Assembly (NCBI RefSeq): GCF_042663885.1 | Contig: NZ_JBHSXV010000001.1 | Source: Aquipuribacter hungaricus | Lineage (GTDB): Bacteria > Actinomycetota > Actinomycetes > Actinomycetales > JBBAYJ01 | Length of the DNA: 64,000 bases | Reading direction: 5' to 3' (one strand) | Translations under genes and position numbers: made by a program | Shown here: positions 40,517 through 50,679 of the stretch, piece by piece | Position numbering within the stretch: position 1 is the first letter of the stretch | How the letters are laid out: the number at the start of each line of letters is the position of its first letter | The notes under the pieces: model-generated | Told to the model about the DNA's origin: nothing | The model's input: the letters and a program-made list of their open reading frames with translations, nothing else | Databases searched by the model: none

Positions 40517-41408
40517 ATGGACGCGGCCGGCGGCAGGCTGCGCGTGCTGGTCGTCGACGACGAGGCGCCGGCCCGCGAGGAGCTCGGCTTCCTGCTGTCG
40601 CGCGACGAGCTGGTCGGCGAGGTGCTCGTCGCCGCCGGGGCGCAGGAGGCGCTGCGGCACCTCGGCGCCGGCGACGTCGACGTCGTGCTGTCCGACGTCC
40701 ACATGCCCGGCCTGGACGGGCTCGACCTGGCCCGGGCGGTGTCCCGGCTCGCCTTCCCGCCCGCCGTCGTCTTCGTCACCGCCCACGAGGAGCACGCCGT
40801 CGAGGCGTTCGAGCTCCAGGTCGTCGACTACGTCCTCAAGCCGGTCCGGGCCGCCAGGCTCGCCGCCGCGCTGCGCCGCGCCACCGCCGCCCCCCACCCC
40901 TCCGTCCCCCACCCCACCGTCCCCCGTCCCGCCGTGCCGGGCGGGTCCGCGGGCGCGGCGCCGGGGCCGGGCGGCGCGCCGGAGCCTGGGGCGGTCGGCC
41001 GGCGCCGGGCGCCGCGCGGGCGACGAGACCCTCAGCGTCGAGCTCGGCGGGGTGACCCGGTTCGTCCAGCGCAGCTCGGTGCTGTGGGCGGAGGCGCAGG
41101 GCGACTACGTCCGCCTCCACACCGCCGACGGCTCGCACCTGCTGCGCTCGACGCTGAGCCAGCTGGAGGAGCGGTGGGCCCCGGCCGGGTTCGTCCGCAC
41201 CCACCGCAGCCTGCTCGTCGCGGTCGGCGCGGTGACCGAGCTCCGCTCCGACGACGGGCACCACACCCTCGTCGTGGCCGCAGGCGGCGTGCGGCGCGAG
41301 CTGCCCGTGGCCCGGCGGCACGCCCGCGAGGTCCGCGAGCGGCTCGTCGAGGCGGCCGTCGGCCGCGCCCCCGGCCCGCCGCCGGGGCTCCCCGGCCCGC
41401 GGCCGTGA
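40517..41408 (+). pseudogene. LytTR-family response regulator, reading frame broken in the linker
   Basis: The receiver domain (residues 9-125) is complete: VVDDEAP, phospho-acceptor Asp60 in LSDVHMPG, VTAHEEHAVEAF and DYVLKPV. The LytTR DNA-binding domain (41040-41390: RSSVLWAEAQGDYVRLHT ... FVRTHRSLLV) is in the next frame (+1). The switch must fall in the Pro/Gly/Ala linker, 40880-41020, which is full of C and G runs, so a single-base insertion or a homopolymer error is likely. Corrected, the protein would be ~296 residues and form the partner of the LytS-type kinase. The 3' end overlaps the next gene as GTGA. Confidence 0.82.
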
Positions 41409-41800
41409 CCGAGCCCGGCCGGCGCCGCCCGCAGCGGGTGCGGGTCACCAGGACCGTGCCGCTGCGCGGGCGGGTCGTCTCCCCCGCCCGCAGCCCCGAC
41501 GTCGTGTCGGTCTACGACCGCTCGCTGCGGCGCGCGCAGCTGCGCTGGTCGCTGGCCTCGGTGCTCGTCGTCGTCGTCCCGCTGCTCGGGCTGCCCGTGC
41601 TCGGCGTCGTCCTGCCCGGCGTGGCGGCGCTGCCCGTCCTGGGGGTCCCGCTCGCGTGGTGGCTGCTGGCCGTGCTCGTCTACCCGGTGCTGTGGCTGGC
41701 CGGGCGCCGCCACGTGGCCGGCGCCGAGCGCAGCGAGGAGGACTACCGCGAGCTCGTCACGGACCTGCCCGACGCGCCCGCCCCGGACCCGATCGGATGA
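41405..41800 (+). CDS. Small two-helix membrane protein preceding a symporter
   Basis: 131 residues. A basic N-terminus (TEPGRRRPQRVRVTRTV) leads to SVYDRSLRRAQLRWSLASVLVVVV, a second long hydrophobic stretch, and an acidic C-terminus (AERSEEDYRELVTDLPD). The plan (charged N-terminus, two helices, E-rich end) is like DUF485 proteins that accompany acetate symporters, though identity is too low to be sure. Coupled by 4-base overlaps to both the regulator and the symporter, so it is made with the transporter and is probably an accessory subunit. Confidence 0.7.
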   Translation: MTEPGRRRPQRVRVTRTVPLRGRVVSPARSPDVVSVYDRSLRRAQLRWSLASVLVVVVPLLGLPVLGVVLPGVAALPVLGVPLAWWLLAVLVYPVLWLAGRRHVAGAERSEEDYRELVTDLPDAPAPDPIG

Positions 41801-43398
41801 CCCACGCCCCCGCGATCACCGCCGTCGCGGTCGTCGTCCTCGTCACCGTCCTCGTCGCGGCCTACGGCACCCGGGTGTCGAGGACCACGGGCGACTTCTA
41901 CGTGGCCAGCCGCGCGGTGCGGCCGTGGTGGAACGCCTCGGCGATCGGCGGGGAGTACCTGTCGGCGGCGAGCTTCCTCGGCGTGGCCGGGCTCGTCCTC
42001 GTCGAGGGCGCCGACGCGCTGTGGTTCCCCATCGGCTACACCGTCGGCTACCTGCTGCTGCTGGCCTTCGTCGCGGCGCCGCTGCGCCGCTCGGGCGCCT
42101 ACACGCTGCCCGACTTCGCCGAGCTCCGCCTCGGCTCCTCCCGCGCCCGCACCGCCTCCGCGCTCGTCGTCGTGCTCGTCGGCTGGCTGTACCTGCTCCC
42201 CCAGTTCACCGCCGCCGGGCTCGTGTGGGCCTCGGCGACCGGGCTGCCCCGCTGGATCGGCACCGTCGTCGTCGCGGTCGTCGTCGCCGGCGCGGTGGCC
42301 GGTGGCGGGATGCGGTCGATCACCATCGTCCAGGCGGTCCAGTACTGGCTCAAGCTCACCGCGATCGCCGTGCCCGCCTGCGTGCTGCTCGCGCTGTGGG
42401 GGCTGCAGGGCGCGCCCCCCTCGCAGGCGCCGCCCGGCTGGGCGGTCCCCAGCAGCGACCCGGGCGACCTGTACGCCACGTACTCGCTGCTGCTCGCCCT
42501 GCTGCTGGGCACCATGGGCCTGCCGCACGTGCTCACCCGCTTCTACACCAACCCCGACGGCACGGACGCGCGGCGGACGACCCGCACGGTCATCGGCCTG
42601 CTCGGCCTGTTCTACGTCTGGCCGCCGGTGTACGCCGTGCTCGCCTGGCGGCTGGCGCCCGAGCTCGCCGAGCCCGGGCGGGCCGACACGCTGGTCGTCG
42701 ACCTGCCGGGCCTCGCGCTGCCCGGCACGCTCGGCACGGTGCTGGGCGCGGTCGCCCTCGGCGGGGCGTTCGCGGCGTTCCTGTCCACGGCGTCGGGCCT
42801 CACGGTGGCGGTGTCGGGCGTGCTGGCCCGCGACCTGGTCCCCGGGGCCGGCGGGGACGCCCGCGCGGTGTCCCGGTTCCGCCTGGCCACCCTCGGCGCG
42901 CTCGTCGTCCCGGTCGGGGTCGCCCTGCTCGGCGTCGACGTGCCGCTGGCCGCGACGGTCGGGCTGGCGTTCGCCCTGGCCGCGTCCACCTTCGCCCCGC
43001 TGCTCCTGCTGGGGATCTGGTGGGACGGGCTGCGCGCGGGGCCGGCGCTGCTGGGCATGGCCGTGGGCGGCTGCGCCGCGGCCGCCGCCGCCGTCCTCAC
43101 CCTGACCGGGGTCACCGCGCGCGCCGCCCCGCCGCTGGCCGCCGCGCTCGAGCAGCCCGCCGCCTGGACGGTCCCCCTCGCCGTGGCGGTCATGGTGGCC
43201 GGGTCGCTGCTGGGCGAGGCCCGCGCGGCCCGCGCGCCCGGTGCGCCGCGCCGGTCGGCGCCGCCGCGGGTCGACCCCGGCCTGCTGCACCGGCCCGAGC
43301 CGCCCAGCGGCTACGTCCCGCCCGCCCCCGCCACGGCGCCCCCGCCGGGCGCCCCGGCCCCGACCGCTCGTCGCCGCAGCCCTACCGCTCGTCGCTGA
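41797..43398 (+). CDS. Sodium/solute symporter (SSS family)
   Basis: A 533-residue transporter of about 13 helices with the SSS core: TTGDFYVASRAVRPWWNASAIGGEYLSAASFLG at helices 1-2, GLPHVLTRFYTNPDGTDARRT and FLSTASGLTVAVSGVLARDL. It is of the ActP/MctC branch for short organic acids. The C-terminal 60 residues are Pro/Ala/Arg-rich and cytoplasmic. Its start overlaps the small membrane protein (ATGA). A second SSS transporter follows, so the locus carries two related symporters that may differ in substrate or affinity. Confidence 0.9.
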   Translation: MTHAPAITAVAVVVLVTVLVAAYGTRVSRTTGDFYVASRAVRPWWNASAIGGEYLSAASFLGVAGLVLVEGADALWFPIGYTVGYLLLLAFVAAPLRRSGAYTLPDFAELRLGSSRARTASALVVVLVGWLYLLPQFTAAGLVWASATGLPRWIGTVVVAVVVAGAVAGGGMRSITIVQAVQYWLKLTAIAVPACVLLALWGLQGAPPSQAPPGWAVPSSDPGDLYATYSLLLALLLGTMGLPHVLTRFYTNPDGTDARRTTRTVIGLLGLFYVWPPVYAVLAWRLAPELAEPGRADTLVVDLPGLALPGTLGTVLGAVALGGAFAAFLSTASGLTVAVSGVLARDLVPGAGGDARAVSRFRLATLGALVVPVGVALLGVDVPLAATVGLAFALAASTFAPLLLLGIWWDGLRAGPALLGMAVGGCAAAAAAVLTLTGVTARAAPPLAAALEQPAAWTVPLAVAVMVAGSLLGEARAARAPGAPRRSAPPRVDPGLLHRPEPPSGYVPPAPATAPPPGAPAPTARRRSPTARR

Positions 43399-43493
43399 CC
43401 CCGGCCGCGTCGCTCGCCCCGCGGGCCGGGGCGCCGCCATCATCCGGACCGACGCCCGCACCGCCGCGGACGTGTGCGCGACGAGGAGGTCAC

Positions 43494-43856
43494 GTGAGCA
43501 CCACCCACGATCCCGACAGGTTCCGCGAGGACCACGCCCCCGACCAGACCACGTGGGAGGAGGTGCAGGACAGCGCCGACTTCCAGGCGCTGCGCCGCTC
43601 GTTCCGCCGCTTCGTCTTCCCCATGACGGTCGCGTTCCTCGTCTGGTACTTCCTGTACGTCCTGCTCGCCGCCTACGCCACCGACTTCTTCGCGACGCCC
43701 GTCTTCGGCAACGTCAACGTCGGCATCCTCTTCGGCCTGGGCCAGTTCGTCAGCACGGCCCTCATCACCATCGCCTACGTGCGCTGGGCCAACCGCAACC
43801 TCGACGACCAGGCCGCCACCATCGGCGCCCGCGTCCGGACGGAGGAGGGCCGGTGA
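43494..43856 (+). CDS. DUF485 family membrane protein
   Basis: A 120-residue protein with two helices (FVFPMTVAFLVWYFLYVLLAAYA and VNVGILFGLGQFVSTALITIAYV) and an N-terminal SADFQALRRSFRRF, the DUF485 pattern. DUF485 proteins (YjcH in E. coli) are encoded just before actP, as here. GTG preceded by GAGGAGG; stop overlaps actP as GTGA. The 95-bp gap upstream shows no clear terminator. Confidence 0.93.
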   Translation: MSTTHDPDRFREDHAPDQTTWEEVQDSADFQALRRSFRRFVFPMTVAFLVWYFLYVLLAAYATDFFATPVFGNVNVGILFGLGQFVSTALITIAYVRWANRNLDDQAATIGARVRTEEGR

Positions 43857-45472
43857 ACCGCCTCCCCCTCGCCGTGGCACCGACCGAGGCCGTCGGCAGC
43901 CCTCTGGTCAACATCGCGATCTTCCTGCTGTTCGTCGCGGTCACCCTCGTCGTGGTGTTCCGCGCCTCCAAGAACACCAAGACCGCCGCGGACTACTACG
44001 CCGCCGGCCGCTCGTTCACCGGCGGCCAGAACGGCACCGCCATCGCCGGGGACTACCTGTCCGCGGCGAGCTTCCTCGGCATCGCCGGCGCCATCGCCGT
44101 CAACGGCTACGACGGCTTCCTCTACTCCATCGGCTTCCTCGTCGCCTGGCTCGTGGCCCTGCTGCTGGTCGCGGAGCTGCTGCGCAACACCGGCAAGTTC
44201 ACGATGGCCGACGTCCTCAGCTTCCGGCTGCGGCAGCGCCCGGTCCGCGTCGCGGCCGCCACGGCCACGCTCGCCGTCTCCTTCTTCTACCTGCTGGCCC
44301 AGATGGCGGGCGCCGGCGGCCTGGTGGCGCTGCTGCTCAACATCCAGTCCCGCACCGGGCAGTCGCTGGTCATCGCCGTCGTCGGCGCGCTCATGATCGT
44401 CTACGTGCTCGTCGGCGGCATGAAGGGCACCACCTGGGTGCAGATCATCAAGGCGACGCTGCTCATCGCCGGCGCCGGCGTCATGACGGTGTGGGTGCTG
44501 GCCAAGGCCGGCTTCAACCTGTCCCGCCTGCTCGGACAGGCCGTGGAGTCCGCGGGCAACCCGCAGCTGCTCGAGCCGATGGTCCAGTACGGCGCCTCCG
44601 GGCTGACGAAGCTCAACTTCATCTCCCTGGCGCTCGCGCTGGTGCTCGGCACCGCGGGCCTGCCCCACGTGCTCATGCGCTTCTACACGGTGCCCACCGC
44701 CAAGGAGGCCCGCCGCAGCGTGGTCTGGGCGATCTCGCTGATCGGCCTGTTCTACCTGTTCACGCTCGTGCTCGGCTTCGGCGCCATGGCCTACGTCGGC
44801 CAGGAGACGATCCTCGCCTCGCCCGGCGGCGTGAACTCCGCGGCACCGCTGCTGGCCTTCGAGCTGGGCGGCACCCTGCTGCTGGGCATCATCGCCGCGG
44901 TCGCCTTCGCCACGATCCTCGCGGTCGTCGCCGGCCTCACCATCACCGCCGCGGCCAGCTTCGCCCACGACATCTACGCCAGCGTCATCAAGAAGGGCGA
45001 GGGCGACCCGGAGGCGGAGGTCAAGATCGCCCGCCGCACGGTGGTCGTCATCGGCGTCGTGTCGATCCTCGGCGGCATCGCGGCGAACGGGCAGAACATC
45101 GCCTTCCTCGTCGCGCTCGCCTTCGCGGTCGCCGCGAGCGCCAACCTGCCGACGATCCTGTACTCGCTGTTCTGGTCCCGCTTCAACACCCGCGGCGCCC
45201 TGTTCAGCATGTGGGGCGGGCTCGTCAGCTGCATCGTGCTCATCGCCCTGAGCCCGACGGTGTCCGGCGCCGAGACCTCGATGATCCCGTCCGCGGACTT
45301 CGACGTCTTCCCCCTCGCCAACCCCGGCATCGTCTCCATCCCGCTCGCCTTCCTGCTCGGGTGGGTCGGCACGGTCACCAGCCGTCCCGACGCCAACCAC
45401 GAGTCCAAGCAGGCCGAGATGGAGGTCCGCTCCCTCACGGGCGCGGGCGCCGAGAAGGCCACCGTCCACTGA
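43853..45472 (+). CDS. actP: Cation/acetate symporter
   Basis: A 539-residue SSS transporter closely matching ActP. Helix 1-2 region KTAADYYAAGRSFTGGQNGTAIAGDYLSAASFLGIAGA, helix 8 AFATILAVVAGLTITAAASFAHDIY and the loop GLPHVLMRFYTVPTAKEARRS are all present. It takes up acetate (and in some actinobacteria propionate or pyruvate) with Na+ or H+. Translationally coupled to DUF485 upstream. A 16-bp perfect hairpin separates it from acs, so the two may be expressed at different levels. Confidence 0.93.
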   Translation: MNRLPLAVAPTEAVGSPLVNIAIFLLFVAVTLVVVFRASKNTKTAADYYAAGRSFTGGQNGTAIAGDYLSAASFLGIAGAIAVNGYDGFLYSIGFLVAWLVALLLVAELLRNTGKFTMADVLSFRLRQRPVRVAAATATLAVSFFYLLAQMAGAGGLVALLLNIQSRTGQSLVIAVVGALMIVYVLVGGMKGTTWVQIIKATLLIAGAGVMTVWVLAKAGFNLSRLLGQAVESAGNPQLLEPMVQYGASGLTKLNFISLALALVLGTAGLPHVLMRFYTVPTAKEARRSVVWAISLIGLFYLFTLVLGFGAMAYVGQETILASPGGVNSAAPLLAFELGGTLLLGIIAAVAFATILAVVAGLTITAAASFAHDIYASVIKKGEGDPEAEVKIARRTVVVIGVVSILGGIAANGQNIAFLVALAFAVAASANLPTILYSLFWSRFNTRGALFSMWGGLVSCIVLIALSPTVSGAETSMIPSADFDVFPLANPGIVSIPLAFLLGWVGTVTSRPDANHESKQAEMEVRSLTGAGAEKATVH

Positions 45473-45476
45473 TCCC

Positions 45477-45512
45477 CCGGCCGGTCGGCGGGCAGCCCCG
45501 CCGACCGGCCGG
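45477..45512 (+). terminator. Strong hairpin between actP and acs
   Basis: CCGGCCGGTCGGCGGG, loop CAGC, then the exact complement: a 16-bp stem starting four bases after the actP stop. It may terminate part of the transcript or protect its 3' end. acs starts 24 bases downstream with its own AAGGAG. Confidence 0.65.
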
Positions 45513-45535
45513 TCACCACCCGCGAAGGAGAACCG

Positions 45536-47521
<1,986 letters not shown>

Positions 47522-47541
47522 GGCAGCGGCGCGTCCGCGAG

Positions 47542-47572
47542 CCGGGCGGCCCGAGGAGACCGGGCCGCCCGG
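47542..47572 (+). terminator. Terminator downstream of acs
   Basis: CCGGGCGGCCCG, loop AGGAGAC, CGGGCCGCCCGG: a perfect 12-bp stem 20 bases after the acs stop. No U-tract. Confidence 0.7.
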
Positions 47573-47694
47573 CCGCTAGCCTGGGCGACGGAGAGCCGGG
47601 AAGTCTGGTCGGCACGAGCGGCGGTACGAGCGACGTCGCGCCTGACGCACCCCTTGAGGGTGCTGCCGCCCCGCCCCCGACCAGGAGGACACCC

Positions 47695-48987
47695 GTGCCC
47701 CACGACGCCCCCCGCCCACGCACCCGGCTCTTCGGCCGGCAGGAGGGCGACGACCGCGACCGCTCCGTCGTCGCCGCGGCGCTGCGCACCGAGACCGTCG
47801 GCGGCGCGGTCCTGCTCGTCGCCGCGGTGGCCGCGGTGGTGTGGGCCAACCTCCCCGGCCGGGAGGCGTACACCGCCCTGCGCGAGACCGTCCCCTACGA
47901 CGGCACCCTCGGGCTCGGCCCGCTGAGCTTCCACCTGGACCTTACGCTGTCCGCGTGGGCGGCCGACGGCCTGCTCGCCGTCTTCTTCTTCATCGTCGGC
48001 CTCGAGCTCAAGCGCGAGTTCCTCGCCGGCTCCCTGCGGAAGCCCTCCCAGGCGGCCATGCCCATGCTCGCGGCCGTCGGGGGCATGACCGTGCCCGCCC
48101 TGTTCTACGTGGCGGTGACCTTCTCCGCCGGTCCCGACGCGCTGCGCGGCTGGGCGATCCCGGCGGCCACCGACATCGCCTTCGCCCTCGCGGTGCTCGC
48201 CGTCATCGGCTCCGGGCTGCCGTCGGCGCTCCGGGCGTTCCTGCTCACGCTCGCCGTGGTCGACGACCTGCTGGCGATCATCATCATCGCCGTCTTCTAC
48301 ACCGACACCCTCGAGCTGGGGTACCTCGCCGGGGCGCTGGTCCCGGTCGGGCTGTTCGCCCTGCTCGTCCAGAGGCGGATCACCAGCGAGTGGCTGCTCG
48401 TGCCGCTCGCCCTCCTCGCGTGGCTGTTCGTCCACGAGTCCGGGGTGCACGCCACCATCGCCGGGGTGCTGCTGGGCCTCACCGTCCCCGTGCTGCGGCC
48501 CGGGCGCGAGGGCGTGTGCCTGGCCACCAGCATCGAGCACGCCTGGCGGCCGGTCTCCGCCGGCTTCGCCATCCCGGTCTACGCGTTCTTCGCCGCGGGC
48601 GTGAACTTCACCGAGGGCGGCGTGGGCGAGGTCTTCGCCGACCGGGTCGCCCTGGGGGTCATGCTCGGGCTGGTCGGCGGCAAGGTGGTCGGGGTCTTCG
48701 GCACCACGTGGCTGCTGGCCCGCTTCACGAAGGCCGAGCTGGACGCGGACCTGGCGTGGGGGGACGTGCTGGGCGTGGCTCTGCTCGCGGGCATCGGGTT
48801 CACGGTGTCGCTGCTCATCGGCGAGCTCGCGTTCGGTGCGGGGTCGGAGACCGGGCAGCACGTCACCGCGGCCGTCCTGTTCGGCTCGCTCACCTCGGCG
48901 GTGCTGGCCTCGGTCGTGCTGCTGCGGCGCAACAAGGCGTACCGGCTCGTCGCCGAGCGCGAGGCCGCCCGCACCGCCACGGCCTGA
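47695..48987 (+). CDS. nhaA: Na+/H+ antiporter NhaA
   Basis: A 430-residue antiporter with 12 helices. The ion-binding region is complete: PAATDIAFALAVLAVIG (helix 4) and VVDDLLAIIIIAVFYT (helix 5, two adjacent Asp). The N-terminal motif GLLAVFFFIVGLELKREFL is typical. It exports Na+ in exchange for H+, which would also renew the gradient used by the Na+-coupled symporters upstream. GTG preceded by AGGAGG. TAGCCT at 47577-47582 may be its -10, giving a leader of about 105 bases. Confidence 0.95.
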   Translation: MPHDAPRPRTRLFGRQEGDDRDRSVVAAALRTETVGGAVLLVAAVAAVVWANLPGREAYTALRETVPYDGTLGLGPLSFHLDLTLSAWAADGLLAVFFFIVGLELKREFLAGSLRKPSQAAMPMLAAVGGMTVPALFYVAVTFSAGPDALRGWAIPAATDIAFALAVLAVIGSGLPSALRAFLLTLAVVDDLLAIIIIAVFYTDTLELGYLAGALVPVGLFALLVQRRITSEWLLVPLALLAWLFVHESGVHATIAGVLLGLTVPVLRPGREGVCLATSIEHAWRPVSAGFAIPVYAFFAAGVNFTEGGVGEVFADRVALGVMLGLVGGKVVGVFGTTWLLARFTKAELDADLAWGDVLGVALLAGIGFTVSLLIGELAFGAGSETGQHVTAAVLFGSLTSAVLASVVLLRRNKAYRLVAEREAARTATA

Positions 48988-49015
48988 ACCCGGCGCGGCC
49001 GCGGGCCCGAGAGGG

Positions 49016-49037
49016 CCGGGGGGCCGAGAGCCCCCGG
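49016..49037 (+). terminator. Hairpin after nhaA
   Basis: CCGGGGG and CCCCCGG pair around an 8-base loop, 29 bases after the nhaA stop. Weaker than the other terminators listed. Confidence 0.4.
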
Positions 49038-49120
49038 TCCGGGACGCGCCGCGGGCAGGCCCGCCGTCCGCCCGCGCGCTACCGTCGTGCCCCCGCCCCC
49101 GGACCCTGGAGACACCTCTC

Positions 49121-49615
49121 ATGGCACCGACCGACCGCTCCATCGGCCAGCTGGTCGCCGACGCCCTCGACGACGTGCGCGCCATCATCGACCACGAGAA
49201 GGCGCTCGCGAAGGCCGAGATCACCAAGGCCGCCAAGGCGGGCGGGATCGGTGCCGGCCTCCTCGCCGCCGCCCTGTCGCTGCTCGGCCTCGCCGTGGTC
49301 TACCTCCTCGTCGCCGCGGCCGAGGGCATGGTCGCGGGCGGGATGGAGCGCTGGGGTGCCTACCTGCTCGTCGGCGGCGTGCTGCTCGTGCTCGGGCTGG
49401 TCCTCGCCGGCGTGGGCGCGCTCATGCTCAAGCGCGTGCAGGGCCCCAAGCGGACCCTGGCCCAGGGCAAGGGCACCGTCGAGGACGTCAAGGAGGCCTT
49501 CACCTCCGACCACGGCACCGACGGGCAGGACCAGCACGGCCGCGACGCGGCGGTGCAGATGGCCAAGACCGGCGCCTCCACGGTCGCCGGCACCCGCGCT
49601 GCCGGGCGGGACTGA
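49121..49615 (+). CDS. Phage-holin-family (actinobacterial Holin-X/DUF1469) membrane protein
   Basis: 164 residues. A helical N-terminal amphipathic part (SIGQLVADALDDVRAIIDHEKALAKAEITKAAK) precedes two transmembrane helices (about 48-72 and 88-110) and a charged cytoplasmic tail. This layout is the Holin-X family, named for fold and not evidence of a prophage; members are conserved chromosomal proteins (Rv3669 by position). Function unknown. ATG with TGGAGA upstream. TACCGT (49080-49085) may be its -10. Confidence 0.82.
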   Translation: MAPTDRSIGQLVADALDDVRAIIDHEKALAKAEITKAAKAGGIGAGLLAAALSLLGLAVVYLLVAAAEGMVAGGMERWGAYLLVGGVLLVLGLVLAGVGALMLKRVQGPKRTLAQGKGTVEDVKEAFTSDHGTDGQDQHGRDAAVQMAKTGASTVAGTRAAGRD

Positions 49616-49628
49616 GCGGGGTCTCCCG

Positions 49629-50582
49629 CTGAGCCCCCGCCGGCCGACCTTCCCCGCCCACCTCACCGACGCCTCGGTCGTCGGCGTCCCGGGGCCCTGG
49701 CACCACCGCTTCGTCGGGGCCCACGGCATCCGGTTCCACGTCGCCGTCTGCGAGCCGGCCGGCGACGGCGACCCGCAGGCGCCGCTGGTGCTGCTGCTGC
49801 ACGGTGCGCTGCAGAACTGGTGGGCCTGGCGGGACGTGCTCCCCGGGCTCGCAGCCGCCGGGTACCGGGCCGTGGCGGCGGACCTGCGCGGGCACGGCGC
49901 CTCCGACGCCACGCCCCGCGGCTATCACCTGCCCGGGCTGGCCGACGACGTCGACGCGCTCGTGCGGTCCCTCGGGGCCCGGCGCGCGGTGGTCGTCGGG
50001 CACGACCTGGGCGGCTGGGTCGGCTGGACCCTCGCGCACCGTCACCCCGGCCGGCTGCACGGGCTCGTCGCCGTCGCCGCCCCGCCGCCCCGGCCCGGCC
50101 TGCTCCGGGGGCCGGCGCTCCGCGCGCTGGGGGCCGCGCAGCTGCCGAGCCTGCCCGAGCACGTCCTGCTCCACCGCGGCGGGGTGCGCCGCTACCTCGA
50201 CGACGCCCGCGCCACCCCGGCGCCCGCGGCCGACGTGGACTACTACGTGGCCTCGGTGCGGGTGCCGTCGGTGGCCCACACCAGCCTGGAGCCGTGGCGG
50301 TGGCTCGCGCGGGCGTCGCTCCGCCCTGACGGGGTGCGGTGGTGGCGCTCGGTGCGCGGGGACGTCGCCGTGCCCGTGCTGCGGGTGGACGGCGGCGAGG
50401 ACCGGTTCGCCGTGGGACGTGCCGTCGACCGGACCGGTCCCGGCGCGGGGGCCGTGCCTGCGCCGGACGGTCAGCAGCGCGTCGTGCTCCCCGGTGTGGG
50501 GCACCTGGTGCCGGAGGAGGCGCCGGAGCAGCTCCTCGAGGCCCTGCTCGCCTGGCTGCCCGGCGTGGTCCGGCCCGGCTGA
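49629..50582 (+). CDS. Epoxide-hydrolase-like alpha/beta-hydrolase
   Basis: 317 residues. The oxyanion motif is LLLHGALQNWWAW; the nucleophile elbow is VVGHDLGGWVG with Asp126, which marks epoxide hydrolases and haloalkane dehalogenases instead of Ser esterases; the acid is in RVDGGEDRF and the His in LPGVGHLVPEE. Position matches Rv3670 (ephE). No ATG, GTG or TTG lies in frame ahead of the fold until the middle of the first strands; the only usable initiator is CTG at 49629 (or one at about 49602). GGGG lies ten bases before it. The gap to the previous gene is 13 bases. The start is therefore uncertain; the family call is firm. Confidence 0.85.
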   Translation: MSPRRPTFPAHLTDASVVGVPGPWHHRFVGAHGIRFHVAVCEPAGDGDPQAPLVLLLHGALQNWWAWRDVLPGLAAAGYRAVAADLRGHGASDATPRGYHLPGLADDVDALVRSLGARRAVVVGHDLGGWVGWTLAHRHPGRLHGLVAVAAPPPRPGLLRGPALRALGAAQLPSLPEHVLLHRGGVRRYLDDARATPAPAADVDYYVASVRVPSVAHTSLEPWRWLARASLRPDGVRWWRSVRGDVAVPVLRVDGGEDRFAVGRAVDRTGPGAGAVPAPDGQQRVVLPGVGHLVPEEAPEQLLEALLAWLPGVVRPG

Positions 50583-50598
50583 GGCCTGCGACGCCCGC

Positions 50599-50666
50599 GC
50601 AGTCACTATCGACCGCGCACCCCACCCACGGCCCGGCACCGACGTCCCCGCAGTCATCATCGACCG
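50599..50666. repeat. Two 17-bp direct repeats after the hydrolase gene
   Basis: GCAGTCACTATCGACCG (50599-50615) and GCAGTCATCATCGACCG (50650-50666) differ at two bases and lie between convergent genes. No strong hairpin is seen in this gap. Confidence 0.55.
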
Positions 50667-50679
50667 GCCGGCGCGGACG

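Noticed and set aside
49121..49615. Prophage signal from the holin-family gene
   Set aside because: Holin-X proteins are ordinary chromosomal membrane proteins in actinobacteria, and no integrase, capsid, lysin or att-like repeat is nearby.
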